Assembly: GCA_022818135.1 (NCBI GenBank)
Contig: JAFMSR010000008.1
Location: forward strand, 10,831,358-10,895,357
Length of the DNA stretch: 64,000 nucleotides
Direction of reading: 5' to 3'
Source of the DNA: Saxidomus purpurata
Lineage: Eukaryota > Mollusca > Bivalvia > Venerida > Veneridae
Shown: in pieces, positions 36,123 through 47,700 of the stretch
Position numbering within the stretch: position 1 is the first letter of the stretch
Layout of the letters: every line of letters starts with the position of its first letter
Notes under the pieces: generated by a model
Databases searched by the model: none
Seen by the model: only the letters and a program-made list of their open reading frames with translations
Told to the model about the DNA's origin: nothing
Program-made: the position numbers and the translations under genes

Positions 36123-37814
36123 ATATTTTTATAGTTGTCAAACCTCAGAGCTGTAGAAGTTCGCTTCAACATCGAATAAATTAGAGTAACTTGGAATCTA
36201 ATGAACATGCTGAAGTTTAGTCTCAGAATATAGATTACATTGAATTAATCTGTACATTTGACCTTGCACTAAACTGAAGGTATTAAGTTCAAATCCAGTA
36301 TGTGGCAGAGCTTGACCTCAAATTCCACAGGACTTTTTTTTGAGAATATTCAGGTCTGGGGGAGTGCTGCATTATGGTCACCTGAGTTTTGGCACTGCAT
36401 TAACACCATGCTTGATTTCTACATTGTATTCCATGAAATGAACTGATTTTGTCCATTAAATTGATCAGTTCTTTTCAAAGTAAAAAGTACAGTATAAATA
36501 GAGATTCAAAAGATAAAGCAAATGCCTTACTTGGATAGTTTCTATTTATGTTATCAAAACAAGAGTGTAAGTAACAACTGAGAAGGAAGTTTGAAAGGAA
36601 ACCTACCTTGTGAATTTATATGTTAAAATATTAGCTGTTGATATTGATAGAATATCATCTGTTCAAAGTGCTGTGATTGGACTAGAATATCAAGATGTTA
36701 CATAAAAGATGAAGTGCATGTTTGGTACAATAATTCTCCCATATTTTGAAAAAAAAAATTATTTTACCATTGACATTTAATTCTAATTTTTGTCAGTCAT
36801 TTTAAGTGAAGTTTTATGATATAAATAATTGTGTAGGTAGTTTTAACCACAGATTTTTGTGAACTTTTGCAAACAGCATATTATGTATATACATGTGTAC
36901 ATTGTATTTCAAGTACCTGGTCTTCCTTGCTGTTTTATTACATTCATAATATGCACACAAGTGATTTATAACCAACTGTTCAAACAGGTGACAGACCTTC
37001 AGTCAGTATATGACATGTAGGAGACAACTTTATGAATGAAATTTTAAAGGATAACATAATGTGCAGTAGAGAAAAGACTTCATTCACTCAAACAAATTTC
37101 TTACGTAGTAACTGTGGTTGCTAGTAAACTGTATTGCATGACAGTATTTCATTACACAAGCAAAAATAAAACTGAAAGTGGATACTGCAAGAAAAACAGA
37201 CTATTACTGTTTTGTTTCATAGGTAATGAACAGGTGAATTACACATTACTTTCACTTTCAAGTTAGAGACAAGTGTTTTCTTGTTAAAGGATACATGGAT
37301 ATTCACATAAAAATGGTGTAGTATGTTATAAATTACAGTAACTAATCCAGTATAGAATTTCAAGGTAAGAAGACATTTAATGCATGTATTTGTAACACTT
37401 GTGTACCATATAGAACACATGTAAACTTTAAAACTTTGGTATAAAACACATAAATGTTTAGTTCAGTTTAGTTTGACTATTAAAAAATAGTGGGAGTTAC
37501 TGAGAAAATTCACTGTTGCAGCACCTTGGTGCCAATGTAGATACAGGTCTCCAGGGTTAATAGAAAAGGTCACAAGTTTGATAAATCTTGCATTATTTTT
37601 GACAAAATTTTGCTTGATTTTAGACTTAGAAAATGCTGGTAACAGTTTTGCATGCAAGATCCTGGCTTCAAATGTAATGCAGGCATTTGGGAGGTCAGTA
37701 AGTTCAAAAGATCATGCATTCAATTTACCCCTTTTTGACTTTTTATTTGTGAGAGATTGTAAATAAACTTTAAGGTGGTCAGCTAATATTAAAATATTCA
37801 AAATTAGACCATAA

Positions 37815-40800
37815 TGCATGAACAGTTCATTAACTAGTAGAATTTGATACACCAGTTCATTAACTAGTAGAGTTTGATACATCAGTTCATGAACTAGTAG
37901 AATTTGATATATCATTTTATAAAAATAAAAATTTTTTAAACACCCCATCAACAAAAAAATATTTTTTCCCCCCCCCCCCCCCCCCCTTTAACTATTATAG
38001 AGTTTGATACACTTTATTAACTAGTAGAGTTCGAAACTAGAGTTTGATACATCAGTTCATTAACTAGTAGAGTTTGATACATCAGTTCATTAACTAGTAG
38101 AGTTTGATACATCAGTTCATTAACTAGTAGAGTTTGGTACATCAGTTCATAACTAGTAGAGTTTGATACATCAGTTCATAACTAGTAGAGTTTGATACAT
38201 CAGTTCATGACTAGTAGAGTTTGATACATCAGTTCATAACTAGTAGAGTTTGATACATCAGATCACCAACTAGTAGAGTTTGATACATCAGTTCATGAAC
38301 TAGTAGAGTTTGATACATCAGTTCATTAACTAGTAGAGTTTGGTACATCAGTTCATAACTAGTAGAGTTTGATACATCAGTTCATAACTAGTAGAGTTTG
38401 ATACATCAGTTCATTAACTAGTAGAGTTTGATACATCAGTTCATTAACTAGTAGAGTTTGATACATCAGTTCATATAACTAGTAGAGTTTGATACATCAG
38501 TTCATAACTAGTAGAGTTTGATACATCAGTTCATAACTAGTAGAGTTTGATACATCAGTTCATAACTAGTAGAGTTTGATACATCAGTTCATTAACTAGT
38601 AGTGTTTGATACATCAGTTCATTAACTAGTAGAGTTTGATACAAAGTCACAACAGTCTTGTCATCATTTACTTGGTAGAGTTTGATACATCACTTTATTA
38701 ACTAGTAAAGTTTGATACATGAGTTCATAAACTTGAAAAGTTTGATATAACTACTAGTAGTAATTTGATATCATTCATGACAATATATTTTTATAACATC
38801 AGTTCATAACTAGTAGAGTTTTGATACATCAGTTCATAACTAGTAGAGTTTGATACATCAGTTCATTTACTAGTAGTGTTTGATACATCAGTTCTTCAAC
38901 TAGTAGAGTTTGATACACCAGTTCATAACTAGTAGAGTTTGATACATCAGTTCATTTACTAGTAGTGTTTGATACATCAGTTCATCAACTAGTAGAGTTT
39001 GATACACCAATTCATCCCACAAACTGGTTTGAACTATTCATAATAATATTCATCAACTAGTAGATTTTCATAAAGTAGAGTTTGATACATCAGTTCATAA
39101 CTAGTAGAGTTTGATACATCAGTTCATAACTAGTAGAGTTTGATACATCAGTTCATTAACTAGTAGAGTTTGATACATCACTTTATTTACTGGTAGAGTT
39201 TGATACATCATTTATAACTTTTTGATACATATTTTACTTTAGTAGAGTTTGATACATCACTTTATTAACTAGTAAAGTTTGATACACCAGTTCATCAACT
39301 AGTAGAGTTTGATACACCAGTTCATCAACTAGTAGAGTTTGATACATCAGTTCATAACTAGTAGAGTTTGATACACCAGTTCATAACTAGTAGAGTTTGA
39401 TACATCAGTTCATTAACTAGTAGAGTTTGATACATCACTTTATTTACTAGTAGAGTTTGATACATCACTTTATTAACTAGTAGAGTTTGATACACCAGTT
39501 CATAACTAGTAGAGTTTGATACACCAGTTCATCAACTAGTAGAGTTTGATACACCAGTTCATCAACTAGTAGAGTTTGATACACCAGTTCATAACTAGTA
39601 GAGTTTGATACATCAGTTCAACTAGTAGAGTTTGATACATCAGTTCATCAACTAGTAGAGTTTGATACATCAGTTCATTAACTATTAGAGTTTGATAAAT
39701 CAGTTCATAACTAGTAGAGTTTGATACATCAGTTCATAACTAGTAGAGTTTGATACATCAGATCACCAACTAGTAGAGTTTGATACATCAGTTCATAACT
39801 AGTAGAGTTTGATACACCAATTCATCAACTAGTAGAGTTTGATACATCAGTTCATTAACTAGTAGAGTTTGATACACCAGTTCATAACTAGTAGAGTTTG
39901 ATACACCAGTTCATAACTAGTAGAGTTTGATACACCAGTTCATAACTAGTAGAGTTTGATACATCAGTTCATGACTAGTAGAGTTTGATACATCAGTTCA
40001 TCAATTGAACACCATAACTAGTAGAGTTTGATACATCAGTTCATCAACTAGTAGAGTTTGATACACCAGATCATAACTAGTAGAGTTTGATACATAGTTC
40101 ATCAACTAGTAGAGTTTGATACACCAGTTCATAACTAGTAGAGTTTGATACATCAGTTCATCAACTAGTAGAGTTTGATACATCAGTTCATCAACTAGTA
40201 GAGTTTGATACACCAGTTCATCAACTAGTAGAGTTTGATACATCAGTTCATTAACTAGTAGAGTTTGATACACCAGTTCATAACTAGTAGAGTTTGATAC
40301 ATCAGTTCATGACTAGTAGAGTTTGATACATCAGATCATCAACTAGTAGAGTTTGATACATCTTATAAGTAGAGTTTGATACACCAGTTCATAACTAGTA
40401 GAGTTTGATACACCAGTTCATAACTAGTAGAGTTTGATACATCAGTTATCAAGTAGAGTTTGATACATCAGTTCATAACTAGTAGAGTTTGATACATCAG
40501 ATCATCAACTAGTAGAGTTTGATACACCAGTTCATAACTAGTAGAGTTTGATACATCAGTTCATGACAAGTAGAGTTTGATACATCAGTTTATAACTAGT
40601 AGAGTTTGATACATCAGTTCATAACTAGTAGAGTTTGATACATCACTTTATTAACTAGTAGAGTTTGATACACCAGTTCATAACTGGTAGAGTTTGATAC
40701 ATCAGTTCATGACTAGTAGAATTTGATACACCAGTTCATGAACTAGTAGAGTTTGATACATCAGTTCATGAACTAGTAGAGTTTGATACATCAGTTCATG

Positions 40801-40968
40801 AACTAGTAGAATTTGATACATCAGTTCATGAACTAGTAGAGTTTGATACATCAGTTCATAACTCGTAGAGTTTGATACATCAGTTCATGACTAGTAGAAT
40901 TTGATAACAAGTAGACTAGTTCTGACTTGATTTGAACATCAGTTCATTAAGTAGTAGAGTTTGAGTCT
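37815..40968. repeat. 29-31-bp minisatellite, about 100 units
   Basis: The unit is AGTTTGATACATCAGTTCAT followed by (TA/CA/GA/none)ACTAGTAG. Every intact unit contains the palindrome ACTAGT. Units of 29, 30 and 31 bp are mixed, so no reading frame persists. A few units near 38640-38800 and 39010-39070 are broken by unrelated bases. Confidence 0.97.
37968..37986 (+). repeat. Poly-C tract of 19
   Basis: An uninterrupted C run sits between two T-rich stretches inside the left edge of the minisatellite. Its length is likely to vary between reads. Confidence 0.9.
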
Positions 40969-41759
40969 GCAAATATTATAAAATTACTTCCTTGTTTCAA
41001 ATCAGATACAAGTTTAATTATTACTGCAACTTGAAGGAAATGCACCATAGCCATGAAAATGAGCAGAAATGTACAAATGTACATGGGATTGTTATAGATT
41101 AGAGGGCTAAGAAAAAAAGGATTGTGTGATTTAACATAAACAAACATAATCCAATCATATAATCAGTTCTTTTTCAACAACCAATCAGATAAGATTTTAC
41201 CTGGCACTGATTTATCACTGCCAATATTTTCGAGCATTTCCGCATTATACGAGAAAGTGTCATTGAGTCCATTTAGTGAGTTCTGTAATATCGCTATTTA
41301 TATTTTAACATGGAAATTACATCGTATTTACATTTCTAGAATATTTAAAAGTGTCAGGTAAATACTAACGGACAATATTATACATTGCCTGAAAGGTTGT
41401 ACGGTGTACAAACAAAGATAAGATGTATTTTGATATAGTGCAATCATCACGGCGATGAGTCGTAGAATGTTTTCTGTTTCTGAGATGACGAAGAAATTTG
41501 ATAATTCTTAAGGTACATTTGGATCCTAAAAATCTGACATTTTAATTTTTTTATGGAAATTTCAAAGGTTCTAACTAGTGCTTTTGATTGGCCATTACAA
41601 TATTTACATTTTAAGTAGATGTAGGCAGAAATTTGTAGTTGAAACTAGTAATTATGTCTATGTGCAATACTTACACCAAAAGGAAACACTCTTTTTGAAA
41701 TAAATTTGTTGAAGTGATTTATACAAATTTCTTAATTTTACAAATCAATCCCTCTTTAA

Positions 41760-42116
41760 AGGGACATACCCTATAGCTGATATCAAACTAAATGACCTCA
41801 AAAACATAGATAATAGAATATTTATTATAACTTTAAAAGTTTAAGCTATGCCTTCTAGTCATTATCAATAAATCAGCGTTTTAAACTATGTTGCAGTACC
41901 GTAAACCATTCAGTAATCTATGTAAGGTTGTTGTTGTACAATTAATGGGAGAATAGCACCAGAAGGCCTCTTTTCTATTATCGTGATAAAATAAGGCATT
42001 ATTCGCCAGATCTTGTTTTAAAATTGTATTTATTTATCACTTTATGTTCATTGAACAGTGAACACATAATTTATATTTCGAGAATATATTATCTCCTACA
42101 TATAGGGTATGTCTCT
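41760..42116. mobile_element. 357-bp MITE with TTAA duplications
   Basis: The left terminus AGGGACATACCCTATA and the reverse complement of the right terminus AGAGACATACCCTATA match at 15 of 16 positions. TTAA flanks both ends (41756-41759 and 42117-42120). TTAA targets point to the piggyBac group. It has no coding capacity. It ends 38 bases before the candidate leader exon of calpain-15. Confidence 0.8.
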
Positions 42117-42154
42117 TTAAAACTGATATCTTTTCTTTGTTGATATCGTTGCAG

Positions 42155-42231
42155 GTGTCCTGTAAATATGGCAGCTAATTTTCAGAAAAAAGAGGACCAA
42201 ATTCGTACTTACAAGGAAGTTATAATACTAG
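42155..42231 (+). other. Candidate leader exon with a 21-codon ATG reading frame
   Basis: The stretch has an acceptor (TTGATATCGTTGCAG) and a donor (GTAAAT at 42232). Inside is ATG (42168) in strong context (A at -3, G at +4), opening MAANFQKKEDQIRTYKEVII. Joined to the next acceptor at 42498, this frame reaches a stop after V-S-L, so it would act as an upstream ORF of calpain-15 and not as its N-terminus. Alternatively it is a first coding exon of another gene. The end KEVIILG would suit the first strand of a Rossmann fold, but no partner exon is visible. Confidence 0.4.
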
Positions 42232-42529
42232 GTAAATATCAGTCATGTAGTTCTGAAGTTATTTAGTTACAATGTAATATCTTAAACGTCTTTTGAAATT
42301 GAAATAATCAAACAAATACATGTTTCATTGTAATTTGATTTTGCTTTGTTTATATGCCAGCAACACTTGTATCATTACTTAAGTAATTGAGTAAGGTGTA
42401 TTGAAGACCTTTTTGAGAAAATAGCAACTTGAAATTTGGAATGGTTTACATATGCCTAACTGAAAATTTAAACATTTTAAATACCTGTAAAATTTCAGTG
42501 AGCCTGTAATAGAAGAGATTTAAAGAAAA

Positions 42530-44701
42530 ATGGATGAAGAGACAGTTAATTGGTCGTGTCAAGTGTGCACTTTTATAAATTCCTACAGTCTAGATGCCTG
42601 TGAAATGTGTAGCACCAACGCACCTGAAATCCCTGATCATTTGCCTAAAGTGTTTAAAACCAGTGAACATGGTTCATCTAATAACATACAAAAAGCATTT
42701 AAGGATTTTGGACCGGAGATAAGTTCATCTGAAATTCCCCCAAAAGTGTTTAAGGGTTCGGTAAATGATTCAAGCCAAGCTTTGGGTGTTGATACAGTGG
42801 ACGGAGTAGTGCAAGGTGACAAATCGGGGAATGGAAAGACAGCAGGTGTGGAAAATGTGGATAAAGCAAACACAAGTAAAGGTGATAAAAAGGATTTGGT
42901 AAATGATAAGAAAACACCTGGAAAAGCAGATGTTAAAAGAGAATTGAAGAAAAAAGAAGGCCCTGAAAAGCCTTCTGCTCAAACTAAAACTGCTGTTGGA
43001 AGTAAAGTGACTAAAGATAAAGACCTTAACAATGATAAACTGAAAAGGGTTAACAAAGCAGTAGCTCAAAGTAAGTCTGAACTACCTAAGGTTGTGAAAC
43101 CAAATGGGAAGCATAAAGCTGCTGAAAGTCCTGTCAGCATTGAAGAAGAGTTTAAATGGGTATGCCCTAGTTCGTCATGTGGATTTCCCAATGACCGATA
43201 TTTTGATAGCTGTATTTGTTGTCACACAGAAAAAACAGCTAATGTTGTTTACGTTAAGGATGAAAAGGCAGAGAAAAGAGTCAAACCAAATGAACCAAGT
43301 AATACTGGTATAGATACAGTTGATGGTAAAAGTGGTGGAACTGACACTGAAGAGGCATCAGAGAAACTGACAGAGGTAAAAGAGACAGAATGGGAGTGTA
43401 AAAGATGCACATACAAGAACACTAAAACAGATAGAAAATGTTCTATGTGCGAAGCACCTAAAGTTCCCAACATTCCAAGTCCAGAGTCCATTCCAATAGA
43501 CATTGATTATTCGAAATACCCACCATCAACTTCCCCAGTGTCTCCAAATAAGGAAAGTGACAGAAGTAACATTGTGAATGCAAATGTGAACACTAACAAT
43601 AAAGAAATTGGAGGTGCTAGACCAAAAGATATGAAAGGTGCAAAGGATGGGAAGAAGCCTGATTTAGATGCTGAAGAATGGAAATGTGACAAGTGCACTT
43701 TTTCTTGTAATCCATCATTTAATGAAAGGTGTACAAGATGTGAAAAAGGGCTCAGACCTTTTAAATTCAAAAAGAATTCCCAAGTAAATGGAGGTGTAAA
43801 ACCTGACTCAAAAGAACCACCAAAAGTACCTGAGAGACCCAAACCGAACGCAAAAGTTCCACGCCTTTCAAATGGTAATAATGGTACAAAACCTACTGTA
43901 CCAAACAGATCTCCAGTGAAAAAAACAGATGTTAAATCATCAAATTCTAAAGATAAAGTTGCTAAACCAGCTGTGAAGGCCAGCACTTCTGGTGTACAAA
44001 AACCATCAGCAGATAAGAAAGAAAAGGAGGTTAGAGAAAACATGTTCTGGAAATGCTCTAAATGTACATACGAAAATCCAAATTTAAATCCACATTGTAA
44101 AATGTGCCACCACAACAAAAGTATAAAACTGACAGATGGTGCCTGGAATTGTCCAACTTGTACCCTCATTAATAAAGGATCAAACCCAGTTTGTTCTGCT
44201 TGTAGTACTAAGAAACCAACAAATACAGACTCTAAAGATACTGAAAAGGAAGAGAAAGGGCGCAAGAAGCCATTGGACAATGAGAAGAACAAGAAAAGTG
44301 ATTCAAGTGAAAATTTAAAGAAGAAATCAGATGCAAAAGATGAAAAGGAAAACAAAGAAGAGATAGAAGTTGATTCTCCAGGTGAAATGGGTGAAATGGT
44401 GAAAAATAAGAAGATAGTAAGGAAAGGAGGAACTAAGCAAACAACACAGAAGATGGACCAAATGTCAGGTATGCAGTGCTCAGTTTGTACATATCTGAAC
44501 TCAGCCACTTCAGGACCATGTAAAATGTGTGGATGTGACCTTAATTCTGGTAAAGATGAGAAGTTGGAGTCATTACGAGGAACAATACGTCTAAGACACA
44601 CATTGCAGCGTCAGCAATCTTCATCATTTATGGAGCTCAGGGATATAGAGGACAGTGAAGCGTTAGAACTTTGGCAACATATAAGGCTTTTCTGTAAACA
44701 G
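42530..44701 (+). CDS. CAPN15: CAPN15 exon 1: N-terminus and seven zinc fingers
   Basis: The exon has 724 codons and ends in phase 0 at GTAACA. Fingers begin at residues 8, 210, 288, 384, 507, 539 and 648. The pattern is W-x-C-x2-C ... C-x2-C, except that finger 2 has C-x4-C and finger 7 has Met-Gln in place of the leading Trp. Fingers 1, 3, 5 and 7 keep the T-[F/Y]...M triplet that in NZF domains contacts ubiquitin (CTF...CEMC, CTY...CSMC, CTY...CKMC, CTY...CKMC). Fingers 2, 4 and 6 do not. The linkers are Lys/Asp/Ser-rich and probably disordered. The intron that follows (44702-45388) holds nothing I recognise. Confidence 0.96.
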
Positions 44702-47700
44702 GTAACATTTTCTTTCACCTTTGTTTTGGATTGGCTTACCAGGTTCATTTGTCTTGCACATTGTCCAGTCTCAATAGTAGTCCTGTAGACTTCATCGTTA
44801 GAACTCTTTTTATGAGCATAACCATTTCTTGCTGTGAAATGTAATCAGCTGTTTGTTTTGTATGAAATTTGCTCAGAACCTAGGCCACTAAAGGAAATTA
44901 TATGTTAAATTACTGTTGTATACATTGGTTATTTACTTACTCTCGAGCAATATTAAACTTGATCAAAATCTTACTTTCAATAGTCAGCTTTTGTCACTAT
45001 GTCAGATTAAAGGATAACTCAGTAGCGGGCTTCATTTTTCAGACAACTCTGGTATCTATTCTTTTGTGAGATCTCATATTTAGTTAGACAGGGGGCAGTT
45101 ATACATATTAATGTTTGCCTTTTGCTGTTGTGTATTTGAGTTCATGCGATTACAAATACGTGTATTGAAAAAAGTATAAAACATGGATAAATTATTTGCA
45201 TATTGAGAAGTTCATGGAAAACTGGCCACTGCAACATGTCAACAGTGTCACTCCTGTCACAATAATGAAAGAAGAAATCTTTTTAAAGTCCTGTTTAATG
45301 CTGTACAACTTCTTATCTACTGTAGGGCAATAGGAGTCTAAACACACTTCTCTTTGGGAATGTTTGAATCCCTGATTTTCTGTTCCAGAACAAGGATAAG
45401 TTTGTGGATGATTCGTTTCCTCCTGTGAAGAAATCCCTGTACCATGACTCGAGTAGTCCACTGGCACGGCATGTGGTTCAGTGGTTACGTTGTGATGAAA
45501 TACAGTCACATAAGTCGGAAGATAAACTTCACTGGGTAGTGTATAGAACACCAATGCCAGATGACATATCACAGGGAGAACTAGGAAATTGTTGGTACGT
45601 TTTCTGTGTGGTCATGACAACCATTCACACTAAAAAGCTCAGACATTTAAAACAGTTAGCAGTAGGTTATCTGTACAGTGCAATTTGACAAAGCTTTACC
45701 CCTTCCTTTCTTTTACTCATACCTGTGAGTGGTATGTTTCTATTATGGGTAGGAAGTTCGAATCCTGAGGCTGCCTTTCGAATCTGGTAGAGACCTCTGC
45801 AGTCCTTTTTTCTGGTGCAAATACAGGTTTAAACTTCTGGAAATGCTTATTGTCTGTAATTAAAACATGTTTGCAACAACAATAGTCTAGATTTGAATTC
45901 AAAGGCTAGATTTAAACTAAACTAATCATGTCTCTGTTTTGCTGCAGGTTTCTGAGTGCACTAGCTGTACTGGCAGAGCAGCCAGACTTGATAAAGAAAA
46001 TCATGCCAACGAAGGGCTACTGTGCTGAGGGAGTCTACCAGGTGCGGCTATGTAAGGACGGGGTGTGGCAGATCGTGCTGATAGATGATGTCCTACCGTG
46101 TAATGAAAATGGACGTCTGATATTTTCTCAGGTAAGACTTTAAGTAATTAAATGCATGAATGCTAGTATGTTAGGTAGGTCATTTACAGGCATACCTGTG
46201 TTACAAAGTCAGTTACTGAATATATCACAAGTGGTCTTTTAAAACAAGTACCTGCTTAAGAAAGGTGTGTTTGCTGTTTAGGATAGAAAAGTTAGCCTAA
46301 AACACAAGTTTACAGAAGTCATTTACTTAAAGAAGATATAATCATATAGACTGGCAATATTTCAAATACAGACATAATTTTTTTAATTAGAATATGTTCT
46401 GTTATAATATCATTGTAAATTTATGAACAAAAACTTAATGAAATACCAATGATGTATTTCTCTTAGAACAATAATGGAGGTGTAGATTATTGTTCAAGGT
46501 GATTGACTTTGAAAGGGGACAGATTGGTACATGTATCTTTTGTACTTTAAGTGTAAATTGTGTTTACAGTACCAGTGTTTAAGTGCAAATTGTGTTTACA
46601 GTACCAGTGTTTATGTGTAAATTGTGTTTACAGTATCAGTGTTTATGTGTAAATTGTGTTTACAGTACCAGTGTTTATGTGTAAATTGTGTTTACAGTAC
46701 CAGTGTTTATGTGTAAATTGTGTTTACAGTACCAGTGTTTAAGAGTAAATTGTGTTTACAGTACCAGTGTTTGTGTAAATTGTGTTTACAGTACCAGTGT
46801 TTAAGAGTAAATTGTGTTTATAGTACCAGTGTTTAAGAGTAAATTGTGTTTACAGTACCAGTGTTTGTGTAAATTGTGTTTACAGTACCAGTGTTTATGT
46901 GTAAATTGTGTTTACAGTACCAGTGTTTAAGTGTAAATTGTGTTTACGGTACCAGTGTTTCACATTTTGCAACCACCTTGTCGTAAACATCACACACTTA
47001 TGAAATCTCAAGCTACTTTGATGTCTTAAAATATTGTTTATTCTTTCAGGCAAAAAGGAAGCAACTTTGGGTTCCATTGATAGAGAAGGCAATGGCAAAG
47101 TTACATGGTTGTTATGAATCTTTGATAGCAGGCAAATGTATAGAAGGTCTTGCTACACTGACTGGGGAACCTTGTGAAAGTATAGCCTTGCAAGGTACAT
47201 ACTAAATACCAAGTCTGTTATAGTCTAATCCTTTTTAAAAAGTATTGTTATGTCTAATATAATTATGTGGAAATTGTACAATTTTCAAACTATGTTCGTC
47301 ATTTAGAGTAATTACATATTCAAACGCAGTACCGATGTAACGTCGTTTCTGATTGGTGAGGTCGTTTAAATTTGCGACTATTAAATATTGTATATACAGT
47401 CGCAAAATTGGAACAGCGTTTAAATTATAGCATTTAGACACATTGTGCGTTAGAAAAGGGATAACTATTTAGTGATTTTGATATTTGCGACCGTATATAC
47501 TGTTTTAATGGTCGCAAACAGTGTCGCCGTTAAAAATATTTGCGACCATTAAAAACCGTATATACAGTCGCAAATATCAAAATTACAAAACAGTTATTCC
47601 TATAGTATTCATAGTGAGAAATGTTCCATCAAATCATTTTGACTATTTTCAATGTTGAGTGTGATTATATGCCTTAAAGTTTTCATGACCTTTGTCCTCT

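Larger units (their letters stand above)
28423..42154. other. Intergenic region between GAB and calpain-15
   Basis: The two genes are divergent here. I see no coding exon in this stretch apart from a possible leader exon at its right edge. Its repeats are listed separately. The unlisted parts (28650-30000, 31240-32190, 34215-35710, 36125-37815 and 40970-41755) are AT-rich with nothing recognised. Confidence 0.7.

Noticed and set aside
37712..37954. Minus-strand ORF with a repeated LLVNEL(M/V)YQ motif at the edge of the minisatellite.
   Set aside because: It is created by 30-bp units at the array edge; the mostly 29-bp units inside the array break the frame, so it is not a repeat protein.
43507..44601. 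A 364-residue minus-strand ORF.
   Set aside because: It is the antisense shadow of the Lys/Ser-rich zinc-finger exon of calpain-15; its Phe/Leu/Ser-rich composition reflects the opposite strand.
45745..45800. AAGTTCGAATCCTGAGG resembling a tRNA B box in CAPN15 intron 2.
   Set aside because: There is no A box or foldable cloverleaf around it.
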